Assembly (NCBI GenBank): GCA_022496805.1
Contig: CM040086.1
Span: 13,084,501 to 13,148,500 of the forward strand
Reading direction: 5' to 3'
DNA from: Pohlia nutans
Lineage: Eukaryota > Streptophyta > Bryopsida > Bryales > Mniaceae
Length of the DNA stretch: 64,000 bases
Positions 23,054-32,804 of this stretch are shown here, piece after piece; position 1 is the first letter of the stretch; each line of letters begins with the position of its first letter. The translations under genes and the position numbers were made by a program. The notes under the pieces were generated by a model that had not been told where the DNA came from, made no database searches, and saw nothing but the letters and a program-made list of their open reading frames with translations.

Positions 23054-23741
23054 CACTCCTAAAAAGAATGCCACTATTTTTTAAACTCATATAGGATCCC
23101 CAAATTCTAAAGGGTACTTTTCAAGGGAAAAAAAAACTAAAATAGGTTGTAGGTCTCAAATTTGTTGATTTTTTTAAATGACTATTGAAAAACTTCCCAT
23201 TCAATTCTATGAACAATCATTTATTGTGGTTAGGGTTTCAAAAGTAATTGTACGTAAATTCCCACATAATTAGACATTATGTTGTTTTAATCACAAGTGA
23301 TGGATGAAATAAAAAGATTCATCTGATTCCCTGGTTATAATTTACATTTGTTTAGAGAAAAAAAAACAAAAAAAAACTTCCTCGTCATTTATTTTTTCAC
23401 AAAATTCCCTTTCCTCAAGCATTAATTACCTATACAAAAAAGCGACTCAAAGCCTCTCCCCTTGAAGCATACGGCCCCACTCTTATAGAAAATTAAATAG
23501 ACCACAGGCTCGCTATTCAATCTCCTCTCATGGCAGGCTTCCATGTGGGGATTGGTGTGGGTGGCCGGTCCTCAAAAGGAGGAAACTCTACCAAAATTAG
23601 TGGAAACAAGAGGATTCAAGAGTATAAATTTCAATTGTACCGAAATGGGTAGAGCATTGGTGGTTCTTGAGACCTCAATTCTTGTCTTCTAGTGCCTTCC
23701 ACTCAATCGATTCCCATATGGAAGGAGGCCCAAATTTTCCT
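21436..23741. other. Intergenic, no gene recognised
   Basis: AT-rich DNA with an (AT)n tract and CA/TA runs at about 22940-23055. A GGATTTGAACT motif at about 22109 resembles an inverted pol III B box, but no complete SINE can be delimited. No supportable coding region. Confidence 0.45.
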
Positions 23742-24046
23742 TTAAGGTAGAGGGCTCATAATCCGTGCAAGACCAGAAACCGTGCACTAGGCCAATCTTA
23801 TCAGAAAGAAGATTCTAGCCTTCAAGCCCACCCTCAAATGTACACCACACCTTGATCGGTTTAACGAACACCTATGACATCACCTTCCAAAATTCATAAC
23901 AAAATAAAGAAAAATTGGAAAATTTTAATTCCATCATCAATGCTCTCCAACAAAGTTTGCACATTCTCCCAAAAAAACTCTTTTAACACTCCCTGAGGAA
24001 CTTGTTTAAGTTGAAATTTAATCGGTTTATGAGCCCTCTACCTTAA
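23742..24046. mobile_element. TTAA-flanked MITE with ~23-bp TIRs
   Basis: Left TTAAGGTAGAGGGCTCATAA is mirrored at the right (TTATGAGCCCTCTACCTTAA, 24027-24046). The inner sequence extends the match to 22 of 23 positions. 305 bp, non-coding. Its terminal sequence differs from the CCCCTAAA family. Confidence 0.75.
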
Positions 24047-24132
24047 TGACAGTAAGAACAGGTCTGTGAAACACAACGGCCTTGGTTGAGGAAGTGTCAA
24101 GTCCGTCCTAACTTACAGCTTTAGCATCCGTC

Positions 24133-24699
24133 TAAACCCCTAAAGGACCAAGTGTCCTAACTAGGACATTTCAATAATCGGGTAGGTTCCCATGGTGTCA
24201 ATTTTTAATTTTAATTTTTGAAATGAATCATGTGAATTTGGTATGTCAATACAAAAATGAGAATCTAACTTTTTATTGATTCCGACTTTTTAAGTGGAAG
24301 TTATGGAACAAAAGGCTTTTTTTTGGAGAGAATGGGCAATGCGGGTAGGGCTCATAATAAACCTCAAAAATTATTATTTTTCAACTTCAACCGTAGGATT
24401 TTGTTGAAGATTACCAAGAGAGTGCATGGTAAAATTTTCATAGAATTTGACCTTACGAATTGCAAGGTTGTAGCGTTTGAAGTGAAAAAGATGAAATTGT
24501 AGTCTTTTGGATATTTTTTGACCATCTTTGAAAACATGGGAAAAATTATTAAATTGGTTAATTTTTTTTTTAAAGTTTCTTTAAATGTTTGATTTGGTAT
24601 TTTCTATCAAGAGGGAAAAAAATATTCTCAAGAATACGAATAGAAAGAGGTGAAAATGATGCTCAAAAACAGGAAAAACTGTGGTCCTTTAGGGGTTAA
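24133..24699. mobile_element. TTAA-family element abutting the P450 inverted duplication
   Basis: The left end ACCCCTAAAGGACCAAGTG (preceded by TAAA) and right end TGGTCCTTTAGGGGTTAA are inverted; 567 bp; same family as 12352-13576. Its right TTAA (24696-24699) is where homology with the opposite P450 arm begins. Confidence 0.7.
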
Positions 24700-25107
24700 T
24701 TTATCGCTCTAGCAACCGTTCCCTAGCCCGAAGCATGGTGCAAAATTACACATTCCCTGCCCAGAGCGGGCACGGCTGTCTCCTGGAGAGGCTCTAGGGC
24801 TCACAGTATTCAAGGCCCCCAAAATGCAAAATCCAAAACAGTTGGGCAGCTCTGAAAAAGTTCGTTCGCTGAGCACTGCAGTTGAAAGAGATCCCACGGT
24901 GGACAGCCAGTGACAGATTACCTTGCGCCGGCTGCCAACGAACGAGTAAGTAGACTGAGGAACCCCGACTCCCGAGACCGGACTCCCTGGGAACGTACAT
25001 AGGGAGCCTGGCTGCAGTCCGAGTACGTGCTCACAAGCCCGGCTATAACAGATCTCCCAGCAGCTCTGAGAATTCACTTGTACGTGCGGGCGCCCGCTAG
25101 CTCATCG

Positions 25108-27328
25108 ATGGACCAATTCGCAGCGATGCAGAGCCTGTGGAGCAGAGCGATGGAGCTTGGCGGGCGATTCGCTTCGGAGGCATCCTGGTGGACCGTGGCG
25201 AGCATGGTGACGGCGCTTGCTTTTGCGGTGGCGTTGGTGACGAAGCTGCGCAACGCGAGGGCGCGGGCCAAGCTGCCGCCGGGGCCGAAGCCGCTGCCGG
25301 TGATCGGCAACCTGCACCAGCTGGGGCCGCTGCCGCACCAATCGCTGTGGGAATTGTCCAAGCAGTATGGGCCCATCATGTACCTGCAGTTGGGCGCGCA
25401 CCCGCTGGTGGTCGCCTCCACGGCCGAAGCGGTGCAGGAGTTCGTCAAGCAGGACATCAAGTGGGCGGACCGCCCGCCCAGCATCGCCGGGAAAATCTTC
25501 TCGCACAACTTCCGCAACCTCGTGATCGCGCCTCACGGACCGCACTGGCGCCACATGCGCAAGATCTGCGTGTTGGAGCTGTTCTCGCAGCGGCGCATGG
25601 AGTCGTTCCGCCCTCCCCGCACGGAAGAGCTCGGCCAGCTGGTGAGATCGGTCTACGATGACTGCGTCGCCGGGAACCCCGTCTCGCTCACTCTCAAGTT
25701 CGGTCACTTCGCTGGCAACAACATCACGCGCATGCTGCTCGGCAAAAGGTGAGAGCTAGTCAAACCCTGCATTGCTTTTTCGTTCATGAGTCATATACAT
25801 GTGGAATTCCGGAATTCCGCTGAAACTAATTCGGTGCTGTGGAATGACAGATTTTTCGGTTTAGGGTCCATTTTAATGAAGAGTACTCTGAATAATCTTT
25901 GCACTACATACATGTACAACGAATTCCTTGCTTTTCAACTCTGTGGGCTATAGAATAGTTCGTTCTTCTGAGAATGTGCCTGCTGTGGTTTGAATCGCTG
26001 CACATGCAGATTTTTCGAGACGGACAAGGAAGGCCAGAAGGAGGCGAGTCGATTCAAGGCGCTGGTGTTCGAGATTTTCACGCTCGCGAGCAGCCTGAAG
26101 CTGGGAGATTTCCTGCCGTGGTTGAAATGGACGACGCATGTGACCGGGTGGGTGCGCCACCTGCAGAAAGTGAAAGCCAACATGGACGCGTACCTGCAGG
26201 TGTTTCTGGACGTGAAGAAGAACGGCACCGCCATGGACACGGATCGGCGGGAGGATTTCGTGGACGTGCTGATGCGGCAGCCGTCGTCGGAGAAAGGCGA
26301 CGGGAATCTGGACGACGACGCCATCCGGGGCGTGATCTTGGACATGCTGTTCGCGGGCACGGACACCAGCGCCAACGGCGCGGACTGGGCGCTGTCGGCG
26401 CTGCTGCGCCACCCGGCCGTCATGAGCAAACTCCACGCCGAGCTCGACGCCGTCGTCGGCACGGATCGCACCGTCACGGAGGCCGATCTGCCCAACTTGC
26501 CGTACCTGCAGGTCAGTGAATATTTTTGCATAATTATTTGTCAGGAGATAGTTTAGTAGCATAGTTTTTGCTACTTTTCCATCGCTTGAAAAGAAAAGAT
26601 GCTTTTAATTTCATATGAATGTATGAGTATCATCAGGGTAATCATACACATGTATTACGTAGGCGCTGCTTAGGCAATACCTGGGTGATACCTAGGTTAA
26701 CAGAGGTTACACATATCGACGCCATGTAGAAAATCTGGCTAGATACCTATAGAGGAGTCGAAGGAATAGTAGCGAAAGTTTATATATACAGCAATTTGGC
26801 GGTACTGATTACATAGCTGGCCCAAAATGTAATTGATTAACATATATTCGAGCTGCTGCATGCATGCAGGCGGTGGTGAAGGAGACGTTCCGGCTGTACC
26901 CGCCGACGCCGCTGAACATCCCGCACCAGTCGACGGAGCGGACGTCGGTGTGGGGCTACGAGTTCCCGGCGCGCACTCGCCTGTTCATCAACCTGTACGC
27001 GATCCATCGCGACCCCAAGGTGTGGGAGCGGCCGCTGGAGTTCGATCCGGAGCGGTTCATGGAGCACCCGGAGATCGACATGCGGGGCAACCACTTGGGG
27101 CTGATTCCGTTCGGGGCGCCCGGGCGGCGGCAGTGTCCCGGCATGCCGCTGGCGATTCTGTTTGTGCAGATGGGCGTGGCGCGCCTCGTGCAGGCCTTCG
27201 ATTTCTCGCTGCCGGACGGCATGGGCCCGGAGGATCTCGACATGTCGGAGCTCTTCGGCGTCTCGATGCCGCGCAAGATCCCCCTCACTGTTGTGGCCAA
27301 GCCCCGCCTCCCCGCGCATCTGTATTAA
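25108..27328 (+). CDS. Cytochrome P450, CYP71 clan (copy B)
   Basis: Predicted ER-anchored monooxygenase, 533 aa, paralogous to copy A with the same two intron positions. Exons are 25108-25748, 26010-26511 and 26870-27328. I chose Met at 25108 (MDQFAAMQ) rather than the in-frame Met at 25027, because the anchor segment then follows at the normal distance. Motifs: membrane anchor, LPPGP hinge, I-helix AGTDTSAN (~329-336), ExxR in KETFRLYPP and FDPERF. Oddity: the haem loop reads FGAPGRRQCPG, one residue (Pro, ~465) longer than the FxxGxRxCxG consensus and than copy A; the ligand Cys is ~470. This is an in-frame 3-nt insertion, so activity is uncertain. A weak TATA-like CTATAACA lies at 25043. 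AATAAA at 27494 is a probable poly(A) signal. Confidence 0.92.
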
Positions 27329-27493
27329 TTGACAGATCAATGATCATGTTGTTGCTGGCCAGCCCTGTTCATACCGGTAGTCAGTTGTATCAGCGCAGGT
27401 TACGCTTAGACTGTCTGCTAGTTGTTCCAGTTCAAGGGACTGTGTCATGATCTCTTCGTGTTGTGCATACAATGGAATGCCTGCAAGCCGATT

Positions 27494-27499
27494 AATAAA
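27494..27499 (+). terminator. Probable polyadenylation signal, P450 copy B
   Basis: AATAAA lies 166 bp after the stop codon, in the identical core shared with copy B' (mirror at 32970-32975). Confidence 0.5.
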
Positions 27500-27673
27500 A
27501 GTTTTATGAAAAATATGGGATTTGTCTATTGCTGAAGGTTTTATTTGGACTTGAGATTCTTAAGGACACATGATCTAAACAGTGATTGTGATTGAGTCTA
27601 AATTTGTCACATGGATGGCACAATCTCGATTACAGTGCATGAATGTGCTGATGATGCTATGAGTCAAGACAAC

Positions 27674-27790
27674 ACTTTAATCCCATTCACACAAATGACA
27701 GTCCAATTCACACAGGTAACAATCCCGTTCACGCAAGTAATTAACAACCCCATTCACGCAAGTAACATTCCCATTCACACAAATTATGTT
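27674..27790. repeat. Short minisatellite, ~19-bp unit (CCCATTCACRCAAGTAACA)
   Basis: About five imperfect units with CATTCAC.CAA cores lie just inside the inner end of the left P450 arm. The right arm lacks them. Confidence 0.75.
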
Positions 27791-27953
27791 GCATTAAACC
27801 CAGGATTCAGCGATAAAAGGTGGGATATTGAGGTGACGTCATCATTTTTTTTTAATGGGCACTAGTTTATCATGTTCTCGTCCACAGTGTAGCTCTCGTT
27901 GGCAATGTATGTTTGACTTTTGAACTTGATATTTGTAGGTTGAAAGGTTCTTG

Positions 27954-28313
27954 TTAGGGCTGCTTCACACTATAGTCGAGAGGCCGTGGGATTGAGAGCC
28001 CAAACTTTGTCGAGAATCTAAAGAAATCTACTGAAAATAGGCAATAAAATATAGTGTTCATTTTTTATGAAAAGAAATTGACTGCCTATCGACCATAGTT
28101 TGAGTTTCCATTCCCGTTCGACCCAAACTTCCTTTTGAGAGGCTGTCCCTTTGGTCATAAAGTACTGCCACGTAGGCATTTTGGAGAGAGACGGCCATTG
28201 GACTTTGGCCTCTAGTGTGAAGGGTCAAAAGGCTAAACCCATGGTTTCTTGCAATTTGATTAGTGGAAATTGATGGCCTCTTGACCTTCGGCCATAGTAT
28301 CAAGCGGCCTTTG
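27954..28313. mobile_element. Tourist-like MITE
   Basis: Inverted ends GGGCTGCTTCACACTAT and ATAGTATCAAGCGGCC with a TTA/TTG flank; same family as 8173-8530 and 44704-45054. The interior matches 44704-45054 closely (GAAATCTACTGAAAATAGGC). Confidence 0.75.
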
Positions 28314-28978
28314 TAGGTTGAAAATTTGCAATCATGTAAGCGGTTATGAATTTGTAATTTTTTTGTTTAGTGTAGTCTTTAGCACAGACAGTTTGAATTC
28401 TTCACAACCTGAGGCTAAAGAGATTTTTTGAAAAGGAGAGTTTGTAGGTACCAATAAGCCACACAAAGACTTTGTGACGGGCCAAAGCATAATAATTGGA
28501 ATTGGTATAAATTAGGGTTGTCATATTGAATGGATTTGGATCATTAAACGTGCCTTTCGAGGAGTGTGGGGCAAATAGGATGGTCTTAGGGTTTTAATAC
28601 AAAGAATTTGTTAATACCTTATTATGTTTTGAAAAAGTTCAAATATTCCAACATTGTAGTCTAGCATAGAGTACTATTTTTAAAAAAATTAAAAAAATCA
28701 TTGATGGCTTATCTTTTAAGATTAGCTTATTTAAGCACATGATAGCCTTTAATTTCAATACATTGCATACTACTCTTGTATCTAAAAAAAATATTAACTT
28801 CATGTTGAAGGAAAATTATGATTCATGGCCATGGGAGTATAACAAGGTGGTGTCATTTCATAATTTGGTGGAGTAGTTCATAATTTGGAAGGAAAAGGTT
28901 TGTTTCACATTTCTTTATTTGAACTTTGAGCAAATGATAAATTGTAATCCATGACAATCACTTTTGAGTACTTAATCA

Positions 28979-29607
28979 TTTTCAAACTCACTTTTGGGTA
29001 TTTTTTTAAATGATTTTATAAATCTATTTTTTGAAGTACCGTAGTACCATAGCAGGTTCATCCTAAAATAATTCTAAAAATAAAAAACGTAAAAATTAGA
29101 AAATTCTGAAGACAGAAAAACGAAAATAGAATAAATTAGTTTTTGAAATATTTTGTCATTTCTAAGCTATTTAAGGTCATTTTTACTAATTTTTTGCTAA
29201 AGAATGAAAATTGAGAAATTCAGGTTTCGAGAGGCAAACCTTATTTTTTCAAAAAAAAAAAAAATTGTTCGCCAGGTGGCGAACCTGCTATGGTGTTACG
29301 GTATTCATAAACTTAGATTTTAAAGTATTTTTCACAAATAAATTAAAATATTTGATAGTTTGACTTTTGACATTTATACCAAAATTTCTATCTTAAACAT
29401 ACAATAAATTTGAATTTTCTTTTAAGGATTTGAGTAGGTTAAAAATCTTCTTTACAAACTAAAATAGTGAGCTTTCAAAGTCAAAAGATATTGTAAACTA
29501 AAATAAATCAGCCAAAACAATAATAATGAACTCACTTGAAAATCACTTTTTTCAAACCAAAAATTATACTTTTTGTGTTCACATTATTGTGCTTGCCTCT
29601 TCATATC
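28979..29607 (+). repeat. Copy 1 of a direct duplication in the P450 spacer, split by a MITE
   Basis: It aligns with 30452-30825 in the same orientation (shared GGATTTGAGTAGGTTA, ATGAACTCACTT and TATAAATCTATTTTTTGAA-like blocks) but is interrupted by the insertion at 29037-29303. Confidence 0.65.
29037..29303. mobile_element. MITE with TACCGTAGTACCATAGCAGG termini
   Basis: Left TACCGTAGTACCATAGCAGG mirrors right CCTGCTATGGTGTTACGGTA. ~267 bp and non-coding. A relative in opposite orientation is at 48165-48427. The paralogous site near 30512 lacks it. Confidence 0.75.
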
Positions 29608-30451
29608 ACTTTCCTACAAACCCTTTGAGTGTTAAACTATTTAAGTATGTCTTCATGGTATTTTAATTAGTGTATTGATCAAATCTATAATCTTCTTCAT
29701 AAAAAGTACAACTATAGTTGATGTCTCCATATTAAGGCCTTTATATATTTTTGTTTAATATTTACTTCATTTTGGTTAAATTCTCTTGATTATTTACCTT
29801 TGCATTCCTAACTTTCCAACCAATATATCCATAGATAGATCTATAGGTACAAGACAATAAATCAATATTCTTTTATCCATGTTTATGTCATTACTATTAA
29901 TATTGAAGATTGAGTTATACATATTTTCCTTATAAGAAGTCTTTCTATAATTTTTTAGTTGGTGATTCATTTTCAAATCTTGTCACCTTTAATCAAACAC
30001 TAATTTTTGAAGGATCATATTTCATTTGGGGAGTTGAAAGTTTAGGTAGGTACTTTGGGGCACGGACAATAAGGTCTACTACAGAAGTAGGATGTTCCAA
30101 TTGGAAAATGACCCATCCCTATAAAAACACCAAAAAGTAAACTAATCTTTGATTACCTCTTTTTTGCATATGCTTATGTTCTTAACATGCAAAAGCATTG
30201 TAAAAATATGTTTGTAGCCCAAGAACCACACAACCTTTAAGATTTTCATGGCATCAAAGAAAATCAAAGTAAATTGTAGATAATTTTGTGTATTTCTACA
30301 AAAATGGGAGCGAATTCACATGACAATGGTCTGGTTAGTGTTCACTATTATTGGTTATGATGAAAGGTAGTTTGTATAATGACTCCCCTCATGTTATTGT
30401 TACACAATTTAAAAAGGTACGGTTCAAAACTCAAAAGGTTTGAAACGCTGA

Positions 30452-30825
30452 TTTTCAAACTTACTTTTGAGTACTTTTAAAAAAAAAATAACTTTATAAA
30501 TTTATTTTTTGAATTTTTCATGAAGTTAGATTTTAGGGTACATCACATAAATATATTAAGAATTTTGATGGCTTAAATTTTGACGTTTATACATGGATTT
30601 CTACATTAAAATGAAAAATAATTTTGAATTCATTTTCATGGATTTGAGTAGGTTATTTAACATCTTCTTTATAAGCCCAAAAAGTAAGTTTTAAAAGTTA
30701 GAAAAAAATAAGCTAAAAATAATTAGCCAAAGAGGTAAAAATGAACTCACTTAAAAACATAGTTCTTTTACTTCAAAATCGCACTGTTTTTATTTTATTG
30801 TGGTTCTCTCCACTTTTGATATCAA
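30452..30825 (+). repeat. Copy 2 of the direct duplication in the P450 spacer
   Basis: The uninterrupted counterpart of 28979-29607, which serves as an empty-site reference for the MITE. Confidence 0.65.
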
Positions 30826-31026
30826 ATCTTAGTGCAATCTTTTGAAAAAGATATTGAACATAAAAGAACAAATATCCTTTTTAAGAATATAATTCTTTTT
30901 CAATCAATGCTCAGGAGCAAAAATCACGCCACAATTTTGTTGACATTGAATGGACATCAGGTAGTTAAAATAATTCATTAATTAATTAAAATTAAAATAT
31001 ACATTTTACACATGTATGTATGTATG

Positions 31027-31080
<54 letters not shown>

Positions 31081-32130
31081 TATATGAAAAGCTTTTATTC
31101 ATTATTTCATTCCATTTGGATAAGTGATGTGAAAGTCATTAAGAGTCTTGTTTTGTGGGTAATTAGAACTCTATTTTAAAATAATAACAAATAGGATTTG
31201 ATTTGAACTCAATTTTTATATTTCTGAAAAGAATGATGAAGTTTTTAAGATTTAGATTGCTTGCTACAATATTGTGACGATGAAATTTGAACTCAATGTT
31301 TCAATTCCATGCTAGAATTAAATATTAATTTTTTTTCCCTTCATCTTGTACCTACTAATTTATAATTTAACTTTTTTTAAAGAATGAAAATCAAATTGGT
31401 TTATTTTATATTTAAATTCCTAAATTTTCAACTCAATTCTCCATTGTAAACTATGAGACTCCTTCCATTCCATATTAAACGACCACTTTGGATGGGAACA
31501 AAATATCAACAACATGCTCCAACATTTTACATTTTACTTGTATGCAATTATGAAAAAATCTATATTTAATTTTCTCTATATGCACAAAATTTTGCACTTG
31601 ATGCATGTTATCTAAAACCCTACCAAGTGAAGCATTGAGCTTTAGTGATGCTTGTATAAATATATACTTTGGACGTCTTTAAGATCACAATTATAATGTA
31701 TGTGTAGGCAGTGCATCTTGTGTATAACAACATGGCCAAATTTGGTTCCAAGATTCTCATTTTAGAAAAGAAATGACGAGGGATTTTTTTATTTTTTTTG
31801 GGTCTTGTAACTTTAAGCTACAAAGCTCACATGCATGTGAATGAGGTGACTTTTAATCCTTTGCTTTTTACATATATATATTTGAATCTTTGTTATGATC
31901 TTATATATCCTATCTTTTTCATTCAATATATTACCCTTTTGCAAAATCCTCATACATCCTCTCTTTTCCATTCAACATCTTGACCTTTAACCTTTTCATG
32001 CACAGATTGTCACTCATGAAGTCCAAACTTAGCGAACAAACAATGCAATTTGTTAGCATTTTTTCCGTTATGTTCCCATATAGTGATTCATCCTGCCAAT
32101 GGATTAGTGTAGCAAACTCGCTATGAAAAA
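30826..32130. other. AT-rich spacer, no gene
   Basis: It contains a (TATG)n(TA)n microsatellite at 31012-31077. No coding region is supported. Confidence 0.55.
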
Positions 32131-32408
32131 TGGGATTTCTCTAAATCCCCCGGTGGTCTGCAATGAATGGGGACAAAAGTGCCCCCTATTTTTGTCGGTT
32201 CACGGGCCCACCTCAAAAAACAACCCCTCCTCCAATGGTTTTTTATTCCCAAGTAGGTCCTTGTAGTATATTGGGGCTGTAGGCCCTAAATTTGCAAAAA
32301 AACTTGCCAAAAAAGCACCGAAGGTGCCCAAAATGAAAATTTCAGAGAAGAGGGGGGGCCATGAACAGTGGTCTTGCATTCAAGACCACCGGGGATATAG
32401 AGACGGGG
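32131..32408. mobile_element. MITE-like element with TIRs
   Basis: Left TTCTCTAAATCCCCCGGTGG and right CCACCGGGGATATAGAGA are inverted around a ~280-bp G/C-richer non-coding unit. Boundaries are approximate. Confidence 0.55.
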
Positions 32409-32804
32409 TGAAAAAAGCCCAAAAAAATACCTTGGAAATGACTATTTTCTGTAATAAATGATCAGTAAAATTATGTCCACTTTTCTACCCCACTACACAG
32501 GGAACTTTGACCAATTCACTACGAAGTAAACATTACTGTCAAACTGCTATTTATAGCAACTTCTTCAAGTGGTTGATCAATTTAGCAAGTGATTGCTAAG
32601 AATTCACCATCATTCTTGTACCATATTGAATATTCTCTGATAAACATCAAACGCATATACCAGACTTATTTCACACGTCCACACATGTACATACTTACAT
32701 GCACAATTCAGCCAAGAGCGCCATAGCTCAATCTTGGGTATATTAGATGGATTTCATGGATGAACTCCATATTACAGCGCTTGAGGTTTTTGTTCTTAAC
32801 CACT

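Larger units (their letters stand above)
24700..27668 (+). repeat. Left arm of the large P450 inverted duplication
   Basis: Positions here pair with the minus strand at 32805-35775. From 24841 to 27566 the match to 32903-35628 is perfect as far as I can read, with coordinate sum constant at 60469 and so no indels. The outer ~140 bp (24700-24840) and inner ~100 bp (27567-27668) are homologous but carry many substitutions and small indels. Confidence 0.95.

Noticed and set aside
25074..25707. Long antisense frames over the P450 exons (also 3098-3613, 25948-26562, 26837-27340 and mirrors at 33-35 kb)
   Set aside because: They are Arg/His/Ala-rich products of GC-rich codon bias opposite real exons, with no family resemblance and no continuity across introns.
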